Positions 1-11,740 of a DNA stretch of 64,000 bases are shown here, one piece after another. The DNA comes from Ilex aquifolium (Eukaryota > Streptophyta > Magnoliopsida > Aquifoliales > Aquifoliaceae), in contig OX637403.1 of NCBI GenBank assembly GCA_951799425.1, positions 22,968,811 to 23,032,810 on the forward strand. Reading direction: 5' to 3'. Under the pieces are notes generated by a model. The model was not told where the DNA came from. It did not search any database and was given only the letters and a program-made list of their open reading frames with translations. The stretch's first letter is position 1, and each line of letters opens with the position of its first letter. Position numbers and translations under genes: made by a program.

Positions 1-1250
1 GGTTTGTGACTTCCACGGCTCCATTGGGGTAGACCACCTTGACAAGATAGGGGCCATCCCAACGGGATTAGAGTTTCCCTTGAAAAATTGAGAGACAAGA
101 GTTGTAGAAGAGCACTTTTTGGTCGGGCTCAAATGACTTTCTCACAATGGATTTGTCATGGAAGATCTTAGCCTCCTCTTTTGAAATTTTGGAGCTCTCA
201 TATGTGTCTCTTCGAATCTCTTCCAATTCATTCAATTCTAGCTTCCTATGCTCTCTAGCCATTCTCAAATTGAAGTTTAGAGTTTTTATGGCCCAATAGG
301 CCTTGTGTTCCATCTCGACTGGTAAATGGAAAGCCTTTCCATGGAAGAGCTGGTAGGGAGACATGCCTAAGACAATCTTGTAGGCAATGCGATAGGCCCA
401 TAGGGCATCAATCAGTCTCAATGATCAATCATTCCTATTTGGGTTCACCGTTTTCTCTAAGATATTTTTGATCTCCCTATTAGCTAGCTCAGCTTGGCCA
501 TTGGTCTGTGGGTCATATGCGGTGGATACCTTATGTGTGACGCCATATTTATACATCAAAGACGCAAATGGCCTATTGTAGAAATGCGATTCACCGTCGC
601 TTATCATAGCACGAGGCATCCCAAACCTCTCAAGAATTTAACCATGACCCAGTGGTCATTGGTCTTGGTTGGAAAAGCCTCTACCCATTTGGACACGTAG
701 TCCACTGCCAGTAGAATGTATAGATAGCCAAACGACATAGGGAAGAGACCTATGAAGTCGATGCCCTAACAATCAAATATTTCTATAACAAGTACAGGGG
801 AGAGGGGAATTATGTTCCTTCGGGTCACACTACCCAAACATTGGCATCTATCGCATTCTTTACAAAAATGAAATACAGTCCTTTATCAGAGAGGGCCAAT
901 AAAAACCTGACTGTAGAATTTTTGCTGAAGTCTTTTTTGCAGAGAAATGACCACCGCATGCCTCTGAATGGCAGAATGCAAGGACTTCCTGCTGTTCATT
1001 TTCTGGTACGCATATCCGCATGACTTGGTCAGGGTAGTACTTGAACATGTAAGGGTTGTCGAAGTAGAATTACTTCACATCTGCCATAAATCTTCTTCGA
1101 ATCTCCAGACTCCAATGCGGTGGTATTTGTCATGTTGCAAGATAGTTACATATGTCAGCATACCATGGAAAAATAGAATGAATTGAAAGTAAATGTTCAT
1201 CAGGGAAGAAATCAGAGATATGAATGTGCTCATCGGCCACTTGCACCACC
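1..1250 (-). pseudogene. Integrase region of element 1 (degenerate)
   Basis: Fragments in several frames make up an Athila integrase. The HHCC zinc-binding part is around 860-1048, with the H-C-G-G-H-F type signature. The catalytic core is around 425-619: an SDG block, then HPQTNG-like (here DPQTNG) and QAELANRE blocks supplying the D and E of the D,D(35)E triad. The C-terminal part at 68-421 has the FHGKA/HLPVE blocks typical of these elements. Stops and frame changes lie between the pieces. The extreme C-terminus is outside the window. Confidence 0.85.
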
Positions 1251-1252
1251 AT

Positions 1253-2901
1253 TCAGGATAAATGGTCCGCCACCATGTTCTCAACTCCTTTTTTGTCTTT
1301 GATTGTTAAATTGAATTCTTGTAAGAGGAGTATCCACCTAAAGAGTCTCGGTTTTGCATCCTGCTTAGACAACATATACTTCAACACAGAGTGATCAATA
1401 TAGACTACTATAGGTGAACCAATAATGTAGGACCGAAATTTATCAAATGCAAATACTACCGCTAGCAATTCCTTTTCGGTGGTGGTATAATTCATTTGTG
1501 CCTCGTTAAGGGTTTTGCTAGTATAGTATATTACATAGGGTCTCTTATCCACCATTTGACTAAGCACAGCGCCGACCGTGTAATCACTCGCATCGCACAT
1601 AAGCTCAAAAGGTAAATCCCACTTGGGTGGTCGCATAATCTGAGGTATGGTAAGCATGCTTTTGAGTTTTGTAAAAGATGCCTCACAATTATCCAACCAC
1701 TCGAATGGGACATCCTTGGACAGTAAATTGGTCAAAGGTCGGGCCAATGCACTAAAGTCTTTAATAAAACGACGATAAAAGCCGGCATGACCCAGAAACG
1801 CCTAATATCTTTTATGACCTTCGGTGTAGGGAGGTTGGAAATGGCCTCAAAATTTGATTTGTCCACTTCAATCCCCTTCACCGAGACGATATGCCCTAGA
1901 ACAATTCCTTGTGTCACCATGAAGTGACACTTCTCCCAATTCAAGACTAAGCTCTTCTCTTCGCATCTCTCGAGAACTTTCTCCAAATTCTCCAAGCATC
2001 CACTGAAAGAATCCCCAAAGACTGAGAAGTCATACATAAACACCTCAACAATATTCCCCACCATATCACTAAAGATGCCCATCATGCAACGTTGAAAGGT
2101 TCCAGGGGCATTACATAACCCGAAAGGCATGCGATGGTAGGCATAGGTATCGTAGGGACAAGTGAAGGTGGACTTCTCCTGATCTTCTAATGCAATCTCA
2201 ATTTGATTATAGCCGGAGTATCCATCTAAGAAGCAATAGAATAGATGCCCCGCCACTCTTTCCAACACTTGGTCGAGGAATGGCAATGAAAAAGGGTATT
2301 TTCTTATGTATAAGTTGAGCTTTCTGTAATCAATGCACACTCTCCACCCGGTGATCACCCTCGTTGGAATAAGCTCATTATCCTCATTTTTCACCACGGT
2401 GACTCCCGACTTCTTGGGTACTACTTGCGTGGGGCTAACCCACTTACTATCAGCAATCGAAAAAATGATGCCTACATCAAGTAGTTTTAGCACCTCGTCC
2501 CTCACCACATCCTTCATGATTGGGTTCAACCTTCTTTGTGGCTGTCGGGACGGTTTGGAGTCCTCTTCAAGATAAATACGGTGTGTGCAAATGATGGGGC
2601 TTATCCCCTTGATGTCAGCAATTGTCCAACCAATCGCTCCCTTATGCCTCCTCAACACTTCCAAGAGCTCTTCTTCTTGCTTCGCCTCCAACATTGAGCT
2701 AATCACCACCAGAAATGTCTTGTCATCCCCAAGATAGGCATACCTGAGATGGGATGGTAATGGCTTCAACTTCAAGATGGGTTTTTGCTCATTAGACTGG
2801 GAAATCTTCTTGTCATGAAATGGAAGTTTCTCAAATTTAGGAGTCCATTTCTCCACTCCTTTCAAACTCTCCAACTCCTCTTGCTCATCAATCTCCTTCA
2901 T
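1253..2901 (-). pseudogene. Reverse transcriptase-RNase H of element 1 (degenerate)
   Basis: RT spans 1732-2901 on the minus strand, with the conserved blocks CIDYRKLN, FLDGYSGYNQI and MPFGLCNAP in order. The catalytic motif reads FMYD where element C has FMDD, so one of the metal-binding aspartates is replaced by tyrosine. A frame change near 1740 separates RT from RNase H (1253-1747), which keeps the CDASDYTVGA motif and a TTTEKELLAVVFA block; the next aspartate motif reads YIDHS. RT could not be active as it stands. Confidence 0.9.
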
Positions 2902-2910
2902 ATCAACATT

Positions 2911-4500
2911 CTACTCCTCTCTAAACTTGAAGGTACTCATTAGTTGCAAGTGTTCCTCCACCAGAGTGTCGATCCAGTAGATCTCATGTGCCTCTTCATC
3001 ATCCGCCAGTTGTTTTGACAAGTTGAAAACATTAAGGTTCGTAGTCATGTTCCCAAATGCTAGCTTTATAAGACCGTTCCTGCAATTAATCACATCATTA
3101 GATGTAGCAAGAAAAGGTCTACCAAGTATAACGGGGATTTGGGAGCTAAGATTTGTAACCGGTTGAGTGTCAAGCACAATAAAATCAATGGGGAAGTAAA
3201 ACTTATCAACTTGGACTAACACATCCTCTACTACTCCCTTCGGTGTTCTGACACTACGATCCGCCAACTAAAGGGTGATTGGAGTTGGCTTCAACTCTTC
3301 AAGCTGGAGTTGTTGGTACACCGAGTATGGTAGGAGGTTGACACTTGCCCCCAAGTCAAGGAGAGCTTGCTCCACCCGGCAATTCCCAATTGTTATGGCA
3401 ATGGTAGGGCATCCGAGATCCTTAAACTTTGGTAAGGTGTTAGTCCTTAAGATTGAGCTCACTTGCTCAGTGAGGAATGTCTTCTTGTGCACGTTTAGTC
3501 TCCGCTTCACCGTGCACAAATCCTTCAAGATTTTAGCACACGATGGGATTTTCTTAATGGCATCAAGGAGTGGAATATTGATCTTTACTTGCTTAAACAT
3601 CTCAAGTATATCAGCATAATTAGCCACCTTGACGGGTGGCTTCAAACGATTAGGAAAAGGAGCAGGCATGGGGGAAACAAGCACACTTTCATCAACCAAT
3701 TTTTCTTTCTCACCTATCTCATCACTCACCTCACCCCCCTCGATGTCACCCTTGGTCTCTTTTTCTTTTGGCAATGCGGCCTTGGGTGAGTCCTTTGGCA
3801 CAATGGTTTTATCAAATTGCTTGCCACTTCGAAGGGTGGTGACCGCCTTGAGTAGCTCACAACTCTCTCTTAAGGGTTCCGATGACTCAACGACATGTTG
3901 ACCTCTAGGGTTTTCTTGGGGTTGTGCGGGAAATTTCCTCTTCTCTTGTTGTGATGCCCCCATTGAGTTTGTCAACTTCGTGAGTTGGGTCCTAATGTCA
4001 TTAAAAGCTGTGGCATTTTGGTTGTTGATGGCTATTTGGCTTTGAATGAAATTATACAACACCTCCTCCAAATTTCTCTTGTGGGGAGGTTGGTAAGTGG
4101 AAGGATTGGATGGTCATTGGGAAAATTTTTGTGAGGTGGACTTTGTGAGAAATTTTTTGTGGGTAGATTCGGTGAATACCATTGCGGATTAGACTGGGGG
4201 TATTGGGAGCTAGACGCTTGCCCTTGGCCTTGATATTGATTTTGCTTAGGAGGCACGGGAGGTGAGTATGCATTTGAACCATGAGGAGTGGGATTCTCAT
4301 TTATCCAACTAAAATTCGGGTGATTACTCCAACCTGAATTATAAGAGTTTGAGTGCGGAGATAATGATTACCTCGTTTGGTTAAAGGCATGCACTTGCTC
4401 GTGGTATACTTCCTTAAGTGCTGGAATGTTAGGGCAATCCGATATGGAATGCTCCACACTCTCATAAATTGAGCAACACTCCTCGGCCTTTGAAACATTG
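2911..4500 (-). pseudogene. Gag-protease region of element 1 (degenerate)
   Basis: The minus-strand pieces at 4032-4500, 3268-4071 and 2911-3267 correspond to the C-terminal half of Athila gag (proline/glutamine-rich stretch, TTLRSGK motif) followed by the aspartic protease. The protease active site is LDLGAS, the Athila version of D-S/T-G, and is followed by the ILGRPFLATSN block. The N-terminal half of gag, including the capsid region, is absent because the element is cut at about 4501. Frame changes occur near 3267 and 4050. Confidence 0.85.
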
Positions 4501-4501
4501 G

Positions 4502-4918
4502 AGTAGAATTGGGGTTTGAATTCTTATTATGATAATCTGTGAGTTCAGCGGCATGCTTACATATCTCCATTGCACGACGTGCATCTCCTGAAATAGCTGC
4601 CACCAGGTATGATATTGAAAATGAAAGGAGGGCGATCAAAACTCAAAAACCAACTGAGAAGGAGAATCCATTAGCTATCTATCTCAGCAGATGAGTTTAA
4701 AAGTAAAATCAAGCGTATCAGAAATAGCATGAGTATCAACCTTTCTTGAAGCAAATTCTATAGCCTTTTTTTCAAATGCATCAATTCCTTTTAGACGACT
4801 TGAAATGATTTCTTGAAGTTGTTGATAATTATAGGGACCAAAGCACAACCTGTGTATGCCCATACGACTTGAAATACGGGGAAACAACTTCTCCGGAAGA
4901 TCCATAGTATTTGCAATC
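4502..4918 (-). pseudogene. ORC1: ORC1 exons 10 and 11 (AAA+ lid), exon 11 truncated
   Basis: Exon 10 (4918-4741) encodes ANTMDLPEKLFPRISSRMG and the CFGPYNYQQLQEII block with no stop. Exon 11 (4603-4502) encodes the sensor-2 stretch AAISGDARRAMEICKHAAEL. The base pair before exon 11 reads TG instead of AG, so its acceptor looks lost as well. At about 4501 the reading frame passes directly into Athila gag sequence. The rest of ORC1, including the winged-helix DNA-binding part, is not in the window. Confidence 0.88.
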
Positions 4919-4928
4919 CTTAAATTAA

Positions 4929-7321
4929 TGTGACATCCCAATTTCCGGGGGTCCTTTATTACCTGTTGATAACCTATCAACCCGCGGAAGTACCCGTGCT
5001 TGTCGCATAACTCGACACCACGTTAGTAGCATACCCTTGACCGGTATTATAAAAGAAAACAAAGTTTATTTACTTTTAATCCGTTGACCCGTCCGAGGTC
5101 CAACATACCACAATTGGTAGCTCATTATTGTTCATTTACAACATTTAAAGGAAGGAAACAATGGCTCAAAAGCTTGGCAAAACCATATAAAAATTGTAGA
5201 ATTTTGGAAGGCGTACCGGTACGGTATGCCCACTGGGCATCGACGTACCGGTACGCTCTGCCTTCTGGATGTCGACTTACCGGTACGGTCCTGCCACTTT
5301 TGCCTTTTTCCTTTGTTTTCCATTTTCAATCCATTCAATTCCATTCCAAACTCATCCAACACATGCATAATGAAGATTTTCATAATATACAAGGTTAATA
5401 GCAACTCTATTACATTTAATTCCATAATTTTACATACCAAAAACTAAGTTTTTATAAATGTTTTACAAAAACTCAAAGAAAGCCACATTCCGGCTTTCTT
5501 CATCCATGGGGCTCGAATTGGGAGCCATCCACCGGCATATATTCCGCACCTGAAATTTTTTTCCCACGAAAGGTGAGTCACGCTCAATAGGGTATCTCCT
5601 AAAGAAGCTACTCCCCAACCTGTATGCATATGAAATGTTCACATGCCAACAAACTAACAATTCTCAACATTCCAATTTAGAATATGCATTCCATGTTGGA
5701 ATCTACCATGCCATGCCATGAAATGAGATGAGACTCACTCATGCACATCATCCCGAGCCCTTCCCGGCTCCTCAACACATGCAAGTGCCAATGTGTATGA
5801 ACCCGTCATTTATGTTGCACATCAAATGACATTCCAATCTAGGGTCTTTATAATGGTGGATGTTCATGGACTCACACCAAGGGTCACCCAACCCACACGG
5901 AATTTACGGACTTACACTGAGGGTTCCACGTACACCCATACATTTCATGGGCCGGGCCAAGGGAGTGCGTATCCCAAACACCGGCTCTTGCACCCGAGGG
6001 ATCTTCTGACCCTCCTTGCTACCCCAACCCTATCAACCATGCAAACCGTGCTACTTGGCTAGGTTTTCAACCAAGCTTACACGAGCCCACTAGTCATCCA
6101 CCAAATGTGGTGTTGATTACAACCATGCACACACACCCACATGATGCGATGTTTCCGTGCATATGCAACGTAATGCCTCATTGCAACATTATACAATGTT
6201 CAATATGTTACGAATGACATTTGAACTATTTCCACACATTTCACATATTCCATGGTAAAATTATATCATAAGCATATAATTTCCATAATTCTTCACAATG
6301 TCAATATATCACAAGCATGTATATATATCAACAATTTTTCACACACAATCTCAAAGCATGTTATCAACATACTAGATTCTCAAGGCATATGTAATCACAT
6401 AATCATGCCCAAAAATTCATATAATTTCAAGAATCACATTATGCAATTCTCACATACCCAATTCTAGAAATCACATTTAGCAACTTCTAGTTATCAATCC
6501 AAGCTAGGATTTATCTTTACCCATTTCACCCAATTTAACAACAATAGGCAAGTGATATATATATATATATATATTCTATCAACCTACTCATTTCACAAGA
6601 CATACTAGGCTTGGAATAAACCTTAGTAGGAGGGAACCCTACCTCTTGAAGCGTAAGGAACGACCGTAGGAAGCTCCAAGACCCCAAAACGAGCTAGAAT
6701 CCTCACTCTCCCAAAATCTCGTCCTTGGAATCTCGCCCAAACCCGACCTCCTTTTATAGCCGTCGACGCGTAGAACAATATTTGTTCTTAGCCCGTGTGG
6801 ATTTGAGCTCTCAATCCTTGTAGATCGTAGAGAGAAGTGGAGAAAACCCTAGCTCTTTCCCTCTCTTATTCTCACGTTAATCGGCCGAGCAATTTGGGGA
6901 GAAAATATGATTTTCTACCATATTTATACTATCTATTTACTTGGTCCATAATGCGCCACACGACCCTTCTTTCTCGGGTTCGTTTTTACCCCGAAACGAT
7001 TAAATTTCGCGCCGGTTCAAGTTTAAAATATTTTTATTTTAACTTGCCATTATTTATTTTCCAAAATTTAAAATTTTATTCAAAAATTCATTTTTTTTGG
7101 GTTACCCGAGACTCGACTGCCTCGTAAAGCGCAAAAAATTCGACTATATCAGAATTCAACGAAATTTGACAGGGTAACTAGATTTCACGAGACGAATTCA
7201 ATGGTGAGGTCCGTTTTGTCATCCAAGCTCTAGAAAAATTCAGGTTTACAAACCCGTACCGTAGTGGTAAATTACTGTTTTGCCCTTTTTCACAAAAGTT
7301 CAAATTTACCCGGGTTTTACA
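4929..7321 (-). mobile_element. Tekay-like solo LTR in ORC1 intron 9, TSD ATTAA
   Basis: The 2393 bp sequence starts TGTGACATCCC and ends CGGGTTTTACA on the plus strand. The same ends border the LTRs of the intact chromovirus at 49171-58901, so the parent element lay on the minus strand. Perfect 5-bp target duplications ATTAA flank it (4924-4928 and 7322-7326). There is no internal domain or second LTR, so it is a solo LTR made by LTR-LTR recombination. It carries a CCGG-palindrome cassette at 5211-5288. It sits 11 bp upstream of exon 10 on the gene strand. Confidence 0.93.
5211..5288. repeat. CCGG-palindrome cassette (GTACCGGTAC type) in solo LTR
   Basis: There are three CCGG-core units (two of GTACCGGTAC, one TTACCGGTAC), separated by spacers with CCCACTGGGCATCGAC and CCTTCTGGATGTCGAC. 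See the related cassettes at 17622, 22447, 35381, 36221, 49456 and 56862. Confidence 0.85.
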
Positions 7322-7404
7322 ATTAATGTCATAAAAAATTAAGTTCAAATTCGTATAAGTCATTATTCTGCTGGGAAGAAGATGTTACATGAATAAATTC
7401 CTAC

Positions 7405-7724
7405 CTATTACAATCAATTTGGAATGTGGCTTAGTAGGCCAATCAAGAATGTTATACATAACCTGATAAAGAGGGGATTGTTGATAAATAACACTTTAAT
7501 TTTGGAAATTTGATATTGATTTTGACTACTGATACTATTGCTCAGTAAAATGCCTAATTTACTGATTGGTTTCGAGTTACAAGAAGATCAAGTTCATCAA
7601 TGAGCATAATACAAGGCCGATTGTCCTCCCCGTAAGTTTTGTTTCTATTTGAGAAACGCTCATTCAGCAATTGGAGAGCCTTTTTCCAACTAACACTATG
7701 TCCACTTATAGCTTCATAAATAAC
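7405..7724 (-). pseudogene. ORC1: ORC1 exons 8 and 9 (Walker B)
   Basis: Exon 8 (7724-7563, 54 codons) has the SGH..SWKKAL block and Walker B (CIMLIDELDLL, then VTRNQS). Exon 9 (7462-7405) has YNILDWPTKPHSKL. Splice dinucleotides are intact on both. Exon 9 ends in phase 1; exon 10 as read supplies one base instead of the two needed to finish the Gly codon, which suggests a one-base loss at that junction. Confidence 0.88.
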
Positions 7725-7809
7725 CTGATAATGGATGTAAAGATAGATAGGAAAATGAGTACGCGCTTTCAAAAATCATGACATAGACCCATTAACTGTG
7801 ACTCCTTAC

Positions 7810-8165
7810 CCTGTAAATGTTCTCCGGTGATACCAATTTCAGACCATTAATCTCCACAAAGCAGTAAGGGTTAATACTTCCTGCATCAACCTCAGACCTT
7901 ACACTCCTCATCACTGCAAGTACACTCATTGTTTGCAATTTGGCGGAGATAATGAAAAACAAATAAGTAAAATTTAACCAGCTAAAATATCAAGAAATGA
8001 CCTATACGGCTATACCCTGTTTATCCAACCCCAAAGGTTATATTTTCACAGCTGATAGATTTTATCTTGCCAGTACCAGGAACTCCATGAATGTACAGAC
8101 ATCGTCCAAGGCATTGATCATTACATATGGAACCTTTTATAAATGCAGTTATCTCTTCCATTTCT
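7810..8165 (-). pseudogene. ORC1: ORC1 exons 6 and 7 (Walker A), both intron 6 splice sites lost
   Basis: Exon 6 (8165-8066) ends in the Walker A motif GVPGTGK. Exon 7 (7932-7810) begins with the Thr completing it, then MSVLAVM and the FVEINGLKL block. Both exons are in phase and open. The intron between them starts AT (8065-8064) instead of GT and ends AA (7934-7933) instead of AG. Both are G-to-A changes on the gene strand. Correct joining of the P-loop is therefore not expected. Confidence 0.88.
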
Positions 8166-8240
8166 CTGCATAATAAAACATGCCCCTATTAGACGGTGAA
8201 CACAAAAAGTTCTGAATTATACTTTTCAAGTCAAGCGTAC

Positions 8241-8849
8241 TTATTTCTACAAGGAAGAAATTTGGGTAAAGTTGCCAACAATATCATTGCTTTTTCCTTT
8301 TCAAGTTTAGTTTGCTTGAGGCATCTCATATGTTCCGGGATTTTCTTTGTTCCTATTTTCTGAAGTCCAAAGATTTGCTCCTTTCTCGAGTTCTGTAGTG
8401 TTAAAAAATAGTTAGAACTCTTCTTCAAACAGCCACCAGACTATTAACCACGTAATCTAATAAAGGAAAATCCCATACTGCAGCCAATTAATGTGTGGGG
8501 AATTGTCCAGCGACTAAATTCCTGTGTTTCTCTTCATGTTCCATGTCTTCTGTTTCAGAGTCAGAATCCTTGCAAGAAATCCAATCTTCATCACTATCTG
8601 CTTTTTCATCATCCTACCAAATGAGAGTGAGAATATAGATTACAAGCAAATGCCAATGACTTCCTTCCCCCAAATGCACTTAAATTTACGAGAGCTTACC
8701 CCTTCACAATTGTCAATCTCTGCAATACGCTTGAAAGTATGCCAATGTATGTCATATTCATATTCACATAAATAAACATCATCACCATCGCTTTCCTTGG
8801 CAAATTCTTTGGGATTCATAACATAACAATGCCTTGTAAGAGACTCCAT
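8241..8849 (-). pseudogene. ORC1: ORC1 exons 3, 4 and 5 (BAH end, acidic linker, start of AAA+)
   Basis: Exon 3 is 8849-8700 (50 codons, BAH end: RHCYVMNPKEFA, LCEYEYDIHWHTF). Exon 4 is 8613-8515 (33 codons, acidic DSDEDW...DSDSETEDME linker). Exon 5 is 8392-8241 (FGLQKIG, IPEH, LPCRNK). Each has AG before it and GT after it, and the phases 0/0/2 agree. No stop is visible inside these exons. Introns 3 and 4 are short (86 and 122 bp). Exon 4's donor is less certain than the others. Confidence 0.9.
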
Positions 8850-9934
8850 CTACAAAAAATAATTAACATAAAAAGTTGAGGGAAGACAATACAGCTCTTA
8901 AACAAAGTGTCATTGTAGGAAGTCACAGAATAATAAGCAAACAAAGGATTGTGAGAGTGTGTTTGGTCCAAAAAATAATTGGAAAGGACAAACAATTAAG
9001 TGAAGATTGCAAAATTAAAAATGATACTCAATAAGCCTATAAAGCAAGACATCTATAATCCAAACTCAATTTGCACTAACTAGAAATTCGATTCAATTAC
9101 AAGCCTAATTTATGTTATACTTTAAAAGTACAAGCATGGAGTAAGAAAACAAGTAAGCTTTGCATGGCAATATATGTACACACATAGACATTTGGCATCT
9201 TCAAAAGTCTTTTTCTCTCTCTCTCTCTCTCTGAACCATTAGGTCCTCGCATCAAAATCAAGAGGACTTGTGAGGGACATACGTAAGATAAGAAAATAAC
9301 AAAAATTGAAGTGTTATAACTAGATTTTTTTAGCTTAGCCAATCATCATACTTAGGTAGCTCATTCTCCCTCAATTTAGAGGAGCTATAATTCATAATTA
9401 TCAGTGCCTCCAACTAAAATAACCAACAATTTTCATTGAAAAGTTTGAAAAACCAAAAGATTGCATGCCATGAGCACGCTAATTGCATAAGCTTTCTTTA
9501 TGCACTTTTTCTCTGCAGTAAAAGCAACCCAATAGAATAGAATCACACACAACACTTTATATTCCTAAAGTGTGCCCTATATCTTCTTAACGTGTTGTTA
9601 TAACATGATTTTTCAAGCTTGGAAAATCACCTGATGAGTTCCATTCTCCACCTCAAATTTATTGGGGCTAGGGTTCAGAAATCACAGTGCCTACAACTTA
9701 TTAACATCTGCTTGTGTGTCTTCTTAACATCGGTGCATTCATTTATTGACATTCACTTCCATTTGTGCACTACCAAAGGAAAACCATATATTGATGTAGA
9801 TTGTTCCATTGAAAATTAAAATTTATAATATGGCACAGTAAGAATCACTAGAAACACTAAAAGAACCCAAAGTACATTAGCACACACCCAGCAAAGAGAT
9901 TATCGAATAAACAACAGGAAAGGGCATATGTTAC
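8850..9934 (-). other. ORC1: ORC1 intron 2
   Basis: Non-coding and AT-rich, with clear AG (8851-8850) and GT (9934-9933) borders on the minus strand. It holds a CT microsatellite (about 9213-9232). Two diverged copies of a ~100 bp stretch can be seen, beginning TGTTATAAC near 9313 and 9594. I see no gene in it. Confidence 0.7.
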
Positions 9935-10007
9935 CTCAATATTAGCAAAATCGTTGGTCTGATAGAGCTCCCTCCTTAAATTATGCAGCTGTCTTCCAGA
10001 GGCAGTT
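9935..10007 (-). pseudogene. ORC1: ORC1 exon 2, 3' part (BAH domain), cut by element C
   Basis: The minus strand continues the BAH domain directly from the other half: A-S-G-R-Q, then HNLRRELYQTNDFANIE, ending at a GT donor (9934-9933). Positions 10003-10007 are the target duplication next to the element C 5' LTR. Without the duplicated five bases the two halves join into one open exon of 136 bp, so the insertion hit coding sequence and not an intron. Confidence 0.93.
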
Positions 10008-11718
10008 TGATTAGCACAAAACATTGCATATATTGTATGGGTTATGCCTTTTTTATACTTGCTTTTGTTGTGAATTTGGGGAGAAATGCGGTTAATCTTC
10101 TCTTTAATGGAGATTTGTGTGAATGTAGGTGAAAAGATGTAAATCGCTTAAGTTAAGCCCCCATTGAAATGTTTGAAATCAATTAAGATAAGGGGATGAC
10201 TTAAAGGAAGGATTGGAGGGTGAAGAAACCAAGAAAAAATGCAATTTGGCTGAAAACCTTTAGGAAGGTTTTGCCATAAACCTTCCGGAAGGTTTACACT
10301 TGGCCTGCCTATTCACTGCCAAAACCTTTCGGAAGGTTTTGTCTACTGGAATGAACCTTCCAGAAGTATTGCATCAACCTTTCGAAAGGTTTTGCTCACT
10401 AGAATGCTGTTTCACCTGTTCCTGCACAAACCTTCCGGAAGGTTTGCATCGACCTTTCAGAAGGTTTTGCCCAGAATGCCCAGACAACCTGCAACTCAAG
10501 CTCTGCCATTTGGGGGGCCCACCTACACTTCTCCCACTTGTCCCATGACATCTCTTACACATACAAGCCTCCCATCACCTCATTTTTTACTTTGGAGGCT
10601 CAAGCATTGAAGAGGATGAGAGATAAGAGGCAAGCCTGGGAGATGCAGGCTAAGCCTGTCCTAGCCTGCCCAGTGCAATTCAATCAGCCTCCTATGGATA
10701 AGAGGTCTGTCTCACACCTAGGGGAATCTCCATGGACATTTTTGATCATTCCTTACATAATTATTTAGGATTGTTGAGATATAGTGAGAGAGAAGCTAGA
10801 GGGAGATAGCTTAGATTTTTACATTTCCTCCATCCATTTCACTTGTAGTCTTTTTTAAGGATCTTATAAGCTTAATTTTTGTCTTTAATGTTATTTATTT
10901 CAAGTACATTACAAGTTTAGTTGAGTATCTTAGATTCTACCATTGTTGCATTTAAGTTTCATCTCAAGTTCTTCAAATGGGTATTAAATGCACTTTTCTG
11001 TAGTTTATGTTTTCTTGCATTCATTTAAGTTCCATTCTTCATTTCTTTACAATGTCTATTCATTTCATTTATGTTCTTAAATTAAATATGAGTAGCTAAG
11101 CTTTAAGTTGGTTAATCCAAGGGAGAACTCCTCTTGGGTATGCTAAATAAACTCTTTTTCTTTCCTCCTCGTAGTGTACATTGATTTGGTTTGACTAGGT
11201 TGAGTGTGGACATGGCTGTGAGTTCGTGATACACCGAAGACTTGTGACGGTGTATGCTTGAATCCTCACCTCCATTTTAGTCCCGCGGTTCCTATGAATC
11301 AATCAAACATCTAGACACCATTGGAGGAAGGTCTTGAGTTGATTTGGCATTACCATTGGAATGTGATCTTCGGATTAGCCAACACTTGATTTCATTTCAT
11401 TTTCTATCACAAACTTCACTCACCAAAACACAAACTCAAAGATTTTTACACTTTTCATTTTTCACCAAAAATCACCTTCAAAACGATTCACCTCCTTCCT
11501 TGAGGAGGCGACCTTCAGTAAAACATGACATTTGAAAGTGTCCCTACTCTTGGGGAGCACTTTTGTTCCCGCACCCACACACATTTCATCCCACACTATT
11601 CTGTTTACCCCATTTCTTGCATCATTCTGAGGGAGTGTGACACTCCCCTATCTGTATAAGCCATTCACACATTGAGGGATGATGTTCAGAAATTAGGGTC
11701 GATGGAATAAACCAAGCA
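10008..11718 (+). repeat. 5' LTR of element C
   Basis: 1711 bp, starting TGATTAGCAC and ending ACCAAGCA, matching 29609-31330 along its length with scattered substitutions. It contains a CTTCCGGAAG-type palindrome cassette (10254-10468) and a conserved short inverted repeat (11117-11137). Confidence 0.92.
10254..10468. repeat. CCGG-palindrome cassette (CTTCCGGAAG type)
   Basis: About eight units of ACCTTCCGGAAGGTTT or one-base variants, separated by spacers that include CTACTGGAATGAA and CACTAGAATG. The same array recurs in the 3' LTR (29855-30045), in the element E LTR (43745-43945) and inside element C (27655-27775). Confidence 0.88.
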
Positions 11719-11722
11719 TTTT

Positions 11723-11740
11723 TGGCGCTGTTAATGGGGA
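11723..11740 (+). other. Primer binding site of element C (tRNA-Asp type, mutated)
   Basis: TGGCGCTGTTAATGGGGA, four bases after the LTR end. The intact form in element A (TGGCGCCGTTGCCGGGGA) is complementary to the 3' end of plant tRNA-Asp(GUC). Here four positions have changed. Confidence 0.8.

Larger units (their letters stand above)
1..4501 (-). mobile_element. Athila-type Ty3/gypsy fragment (element 1), truncated at both ends
   Basis: The minus strand carries gag, protease, RT, RNase H and integrase in the gypsy order, closely matching element C (14-25 kb). The Athila assignment rests on a protease of the form LLDLGASVNLLP, the gag phrase TTLRSGK and an FMDD-type RT in the sister copy. 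Integrase runs off the left edge. The right end lies inside gag at about 4501 and abuts ORC1 exon 11 directly, with no LTR and no visible target duplication, so the 5' LTR and gag start were lost by deletion or recombination. Frameshifts and stops make it non-functional. Confidence 0.9.

Noticed and set aside
8065-8065. AT-starting intron 6 of ORC1 as a U12-type AT-AC intron
   Set aside because: It lacks the ATATCC donor pattern and ends in AA, not AC; loss of a normal GT-AG pair is simpler.
9115-9342. Small ORFs in ORC1 intron 2 as unknown exons
   Set aside because: The exons on either side are already in phase, and these ORFs have no resemblance to ORC1 or any domain I know.
10254-10468. 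Regularly spaced short palindromic repeats looking like a CRISPR array
   Set aside because: The repeats are 10-16 bp with variable spacers, lie inside plant LTRs, and have no cas genes nearby.
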